Positions 59,001 through 64,000 of a stretch of 64,000 nt of DNA are shown piece after piece (position 1 is the first letter of the stretch; each line of letters opens with the position of its first letter). The notes under the pieces were generated by a model that did no database searches, was not told the origin of the DNA, and was given only the letters and a program-made list of their open reading frames with translations. The position numbers and the translations under genes were made by a program. The stretch is from Gnetum montanum. Its lineage: Eukaryota > Streptophyta > Gnetopsida > Gnetales > Gnetaceae. Location of the stretch: NCBI GenBank assembly GCA_015680685.1, contig MNCI01003445.1, forward strand, positions 162,187 to 226,186, written 5' to 3'.

Positions 59001-59570
59001 TTGCAATATATTTGGTTAGTGGTGATGGTGATACTTCTTCTTTCTAAAGGCTTGGAGGTGGATTCTCCTTTACGATTTCTTGTCATAATGTAGCTAGGAC
59101 TCTTTAGAGCATGTCATTGGCATAGTGAGTAATTGCTTTCATTCTATAGAGTTTTCAAATTAAGCATGGAAAGGAGAGTGTCTTCCTACCCTTTTCATTC
59201 TCTTTAAAGTGCATCTTAATCTTTAAAAAGATCAACTAGGATAGGTTGATGGGAAACTTCCCACTAAGAGCCATGCATGCCATTATAAAGAAGAATGTCA
59301 TCTTGGTGGGCCATATTATAGGATTGAGATGATATATCACTATCTTAAAGTAGATATGTTCTATCATTGTTAGGATGTTATACTCATTGTGATCAATGTA
59401 ATAACATTGTTGGGTTCATTTCCATTTTATTTTTGAATTAGATTATGTAGATATATCCACAAGCTTTGCCCCCTCATTGGGAAATTCCAAAGTCTCCATA
59501 ATGACCTCCACCAAGTAAAAAATGGTAATGTCTTTGATATTCACTATGGTGTCTCCTTAGCGTAGCCTCC
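56100..59570. repeat. Tandem repeat unit 1 (about 3.5 kb)
   Basis: Colinear with 59640-63150: shared order of GAATCACAAGT, ATGGATAGAA(T/G)AAATCT, AAGAGTTT and a long - strand coding remnant. The copies are diverged, with indels. Confidence 0.8.
57180..59560 (-). pseudogene. Degenerate coiled-coil-type gene, copy 1
   Basis: Read on the - strand, the frame, broken by stops, gives Lys/Glu/Leu-rich text. Examples are WQSIFDGINAYNKVELLM and KELQIKEITKYMELANLRY near 57830-57720, and TYHKEVLERVVGVGQTLPEI near 58550-58490. The same phrases recur in copy 2, so this was once a real protein. I do not recognise the family. It has no retropepsin, RT or integrase motif. It may be an extra frame of a retroelement or a transposon-derived gene. 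Confidence 0.6.
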
Positions 59571-59639
59571 ACCATCATATTTGCTATTTATATTTTACCT
59601 TCAAATTTTACTTTAAAAATTTTAACATAAAATAATTTC

Positions 59640-62600
59640 ATTAGTGATGAATATCAGGTATTCCCTATGCTTAACCATATGAATCACAAGTATGTATGCA
59701 TAATCTGGTCATTTTTTGTGGATTTATTTACCTAAGTAACGAATATTCCTAGATAATAAATTACATAGTTGTGAGTTGTTATCTTTCCAATTCATACTTA
59801 TGTTAATCTATGCATATGGCTAAGCATAGTTGAGGAAAAAGACATTTATTTTTATGCTTTTTGTTATTTTCTCCTACTTGCTAAATGATTAAGTAAATAA
59901 ATATTTAATTTTTAAATTAACTAACTAATTAACTACTTCATTAACTAATTAGCCTAACATAGAGTATCTGTTCCTACTTGTAGTACACATCCTACATGGA
60001 TATTAATTCCACTAGGTTATCGAGTATATACTACTAAGCATACCAAGTATCAACTATTGAGATTACCAAGTGTTAGTATATTATGTTCGAAGTGGTCATA
60101 CTTATGTTACTTATGAACTATAATATTAATTGCTTAATAACAAGCATGTAAATTGCATGTAAAGTATATTGTTGAAAAGAAGAATTCTGCTAGTCCAAGT
60201 GTTGCAATGGATAGAAGAAATCTTGATTTTATTTCTGTTCATGCAAATATGTCCAAGTATAGGTGCACTTGAGTAAAATGCCATACAATCACTTGAATCC
60301 AGGCTACTGGCACTTAGAGGAAAAAATATTCTAACTTCTATGAAAAAAACTGCAAGAGTTTGGCTAGGCTATGATCAATAGGTATCATAAATGTAAGGGG
60401 TATGCACATTTATATAGGTAATTCCTATATCAATATCAATGTACGTACATCAATGCATCATAAGATACATCAATAGGTATGTGTTGATGCAACTTGTCTT
60501 ATTGATGCTTTATCATATCCCCAAAATTTTTTAAAAACTCATCCTTGAGTGAACAAAATTAGGATCAAGTTTCTTACAAAATTTAAGGAAGTATGGAACT
60601 TTATTGACTAATTGACTAACTAATAACTTTAGGTGTTGTATTATACAGATTAAAAAAGTGAGTGCAATTTACAACAAAAAATTGAATACTTAAAGAAAAT
60701 TTTGTAGGCACTTGTTGAATATATGGAGGTATGATGAAATCTCACATAGAGCGTAGAGGTGGAGGCTCTTATGGCTCAGATGGTCCTTCATCACATCTCA
60801 GTGTTGCTGGAGGATGAGGTTACCTTGATGCTACCATTGCTACTACTAGAAGTTTAAACACATCCAAGAGTGTTATTAGTTTCTCTTTCTTGCTTTGTGG
60901 ATTGTATATGGTCCAAATTTCTTTACCTAGATTAGATGTTGTAAGAATGTCCCATAGGCATGGCAACAAAGGAAAGATCTTTTTCATGTTGATGAACTAA
61001 ACTACAAATGTTTTATGTTTAATATTGAATGTCTTGAAAAGGTTCTGAAACTCTTGGTAGTCATTCATCCTTCTCACCAAGTTCTCAACATTAGGTCATT
61101 GATTGGTGAACCTACTTTTGAGAACTTCAAGCTTCATTTTGACTATCTTCAACTTTTGTTTTGTGTCCTTGTGTAGCTTGAATTCTACCTCATAGAGAAG
61201 GTAGGTGATTATGAACTACTTTTCCAATTCACTTCATGGCCTTGCTACTATCAACATTGACAAGTTTGCATAGTAGAGGTTGGAAAGCTCTATGTACTTG
61301 GCCATCTCCTTGATTTGCAACTTCTTTAGGTAGATTTCTGGCTAATTGTATGTGTTCAGTCCATCAAAGATGGGCTACCATGCATTACCTCTTTATTGGA
61401 GTTGCTAGATAGGCTTGTTCATCTTTACCTTTTTTAATTTTATCTCATTTTTGTTGATCTCCTTGAGTATTCCAACTTTATCCCTTTAGTATTCCTTTAA
61501 TTTCTCAAATTTTAGGGCCTCATTCTTCTAAGTGATTATCTCAATCATAGTCCTCTAGTGAAGGGCATGGACCTCCTCCATTGAGAGATTTCTATTTTTG
61601 ATTATCAATCTCCTCGTATCCAATTTTACCTTAACAAGCTACTCTTACTACTAGCAGATGTATTTTACCATTTTGTCCTTTTGTTGCTTAGCATTTGATA
61701 GATGATGGTTGTATTTGGTGAGGACCAGGTTCTCCTTATAAACTTGCAATAGGTCTTTGTCAATGTTATTTTCCATGGCCTTTGACACGAATGTATCGAA
61801 AATTGACATCTCCTTCTCATTCTTGCCCTCTTGATATTTTTGTTAAAGCTATTGGAAAGCTTCATCTCATGTTAGCTCAATCTAGAGAATGGTAGGATCT
61901 GAGAGATGGAATCATAGTTCTACAACTTTGATGACCAACCATAGATTGGTCATGGTGGCCTCCTCAAGTTGTGCATTAGTAATAAGTAACTTGCCTCTTA
62001 TCTCTAATATTTGTGATTGGTTTGTAGTGATATCATTCAGAAGATTGTAGATCTCTAGAAGTAATTACCTGGCTTCCACTAGTCTTTCCAACACTTCTTT
62101 GTGTTTCGTAGCACTCATCTAGCTACTTCCTACTCTTGCTAATGCATGGATATTTTTACTGGAAGCAATATATGATATAGATGCAACAAGAGCATTGAGG
62201 AAGATTGTAACTTTATTAGCCACCATCTCCATTGCTATCTCCTGGGTCTTGTGTGGTATTACTAAGATTGGTATCCATCTTCCTTCATCCAACATGATAG
62301 AGAAGGTTGTTGTATTTTTCAAAAGTTAAGGAAATTCTTGTTCAAGACTAGACATAGTAACCTCCCTAGTACTTGGATTATACCTCATGAGTACCTAGTT
62401 TTATTGTGTAGAGAATGGTGGTGTCGTCTTACTGTCCAACCAATTGATGATCCTTACGATCTCATTTAAGTGGCTCATGGCTGGATGGTAGATAGATGAT
62501 TTTCCATCACCTACAAATTCTTGTTATTATTATAGCTATTTCTCTCAAAGTTTCTTAAGGTACTCAATAGATGAAAGCATCTTTGGTATGATTTTTAGGG

Positions 62601-63150
62601 CTATAGGTGGTGGTGGTAGTGGATGCTCTTCTTCTTGTAGCTTTATTGTAGTCTTTTTCTTTATCATCTCCTAACATGATGTGGTAGGAACATGGTTGAC
62701 CACATTATTAGAGTAGTGGTTTATCCCTCCCCTTTTGTATAACTTTCTAATTAAGAATAGAAAGGGGAGTGTCTTCCGACCCTTCTTATTTTCCTTGGAA
62801 TGCTTCTTGATTTCAAGGAAGATGAACTAGGGTAGGTTAGCAAGGAATTTTATGCTTAGAGCTACACATGCCTTGGCAGAGAAGGCTATCACCTTAATTA
62901 CTCACCATTGGGTTCAAATGATATGTTGTGATCTTAAAGTAAGCTTGTTCCATCTTCATCAAGGCATTGTAATCATTACAATTCACTCCATAGCACTATT
63001 AGTACCATTCTTTCTTTGTTTTCAGATCTACCTATATGGAAGTTTCTACAATCTTTACCCTAGTATTGTGTAAATGGATGGATTTAGTAATGGCTTCCAC
63101 TGAGTAGGAGATGGTGATATCTTTGATCTTCACCAATGCATATCCTTGTC
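59640..63150. repeat. Tandem repeat unit 2 (about 3.5 kb)
   Basis: Second direct copy of 56100-59570, offset by about 3.54 kb. Both end with a (A/T)TCTTTGAT(A/C)TTCAC(C/T)A block (59530 and 63119). Confidence 0.8.
60720..63150 (-). pseudogene. Degenerate coiled-coil-type gene, copy 2
   Basis: Homologue of copy 1 on the same strand. It shows IFDGLNTYN-stop-PEIYLKKLQ and IKEMAKYIELSNLYYANLS near 61370-61270, KHKEVLERLVEAR near 62110-62070 and a helical acidic/basic region between. The upstream part (about 62900-62620) has RKTLPFLFLIRKLYKRGG, then Pro-rich PLPPPP. Stops at many places make it nonfunctional. Confidence 0.6.
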
Positions 63151-64000
63151 AATTATTCCAAAGTAGGTAGGTTTCCTCTATGTACCATTCTCCACTATTG
63201 GAGAGAATGGGTCATAGAGGAAACCCTTACAACTATGTTTAATCCTTCTCTAATGCCAACTCTAAGAAGGATCCAAACTTCAAATCCTACAAGATAGAAC
63301 TTGAAATCCTCTTGGTTTTGATCTTCTCTAGGCAAGCTTCTATGAGTGTAACTCTAAGTTAGGTTTGCTCTTAGAGCTTCATCTTACCTCAATTGGCCTA
63401 TTTTTGCAATAGGAATCTACCTAAAGAATTTCACTCAAGTTTCTCCAAAAGAGGCCTAGTAGCATGTGTTTCCTCTACTACTTTCTCCTAGGGTTATTGT
63501 TTCTATTGTTGTTGTTGGCTCATTCCTTCTCAAGGTCACTTTTTCCTAGGCTATGATGGTCCTCTCACTTGTGGTTCTCTTTTGGGCACCATCTACAATC
63601 ACAAGCATAACCCATGGGTATGTCTATAGTTCATACCGTTTGTTCCTTTGAATACCTTCTTACATTAGATTAGGTTATATTAACTTCTTAGTATCAAGGA
63701 TTTATTGTTAAGTTCTTATTTTATGATTGCAGACTAGTGGTATTATTTTATTTCTAGCTAATGGAGTTTGTTTGTCGATCTTCACCCTTTATGGTTATTA
63801 GTTTAATAATATTTTAATATTTTAACCATGGAAGTTAGAAAAATTTCAAAAAAAATTCCAAAAAAAAACAACCTAAGATTTGTGGCCCTCATGATGTAAA
63901 GCCTACCTCTGTTAGCTTGAGGATTTAAAAATGGACAAAATCATATAAAAATTTTGGAAGTTATTATGCTTAGAAGGTTCTTTGACATTGAAAAATGGCA
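63151..64000. other. Intergenic DNA, no gene seen
   Basis: No recognisable frame. It contains a long imperfect hairpin (63170-63225) and A-rich runs near 63845-63870. Confidence 0.55.
63170..63225. repeat. Imperfect 24-26 bp inverted repeat
   Basis: The left arm starts GGTTTCCTCTATG and the right arm ends CATAGAGGAAACC. The inner parts CCATTCTCC and GGAGAGAATGG also pair, with a two-base bulge. The loop is ACTATT. Confidence 0.85.

Noticed and set aside
1-64000. tRNA, rRNA and other RNA genes
   Set aside because: No sequence resembling a tRNA or rRNA gene was noticed; only PBS complements to tRNA ends are present.

Overview
This window looks like a seed-plant nuclear chromosome, possibly a gymnosperm or another large, repeat-rich genome. 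The DNA is AT-rich, intergenic DNA far exceeds genic DNA, and Ty3/gypsy LTR retrotransposons lie nested in one another. The one intact host gene has plant introns. Many coding remnants are broken by TAG codons, as expected if methylated CAG decays to TAG. The species cannot be named from the sequence alone.

Layout: (1) 1-~7130 is a decayed non-chromovirus (Athila/Tat-type) Ty3/gypsy element on the + strand, with protease, reverse transcriptase, RNase H and integrase remnants and a 3' LTR. (2) ~7131-13051 is AT-rich DNA with no gene seen. (3) 13052-~38600 is a second Ty3/gypsy element, chromovirus-like, on the + strand. A much younger 18,073-bp element (18111-36183, - strand) splits it inside the integrase. 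The young element is Tat-type: ~1.3-kb LTRs, a near-matching 5-bp target duplication, PBS, PPT, gag, protease, RT, two RNase H domains and integrase. Between its protease and RT parts lies a seven-exon gene on the opposite strand (25767-29390), flanked by arrays of short hairpin repeats. (4) 40486-43025 (- strand) is an intact eight-exon omega-3 fatty acid desaturase gene (FAD3-like, 420 aa). (5) 43026-52857 is a duplicated block holding two truncated FAD3 copies (introns 2/1, exons 2/1 and promoter only), an LTR inserted in their shared promoter, and a second copy of the FAD3 upstream region. (6) 52858-56099 shows no gene. (7) 56100-63150 is a direct tandem repeat of about 3.5 kb, each unit carrying a degenerate - strand coiled-coil-type reading frame. 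(8) 63151-64000 shows no gene, only an imperfect hairpin.

The only gene expected to serve the plant is FAD3, which desaturates linoleate to alpha-linolenate in membrane lipids. The strongest candidate for an undescribed system is the young Tat-type element. It carries a spliced antisense gene in its protease-RT gap, and its three noncoding tracts share a hairpin motif whose arms differ between copies yet stay complementary. All calls come from reading the sequence by eye; no database search was possible.
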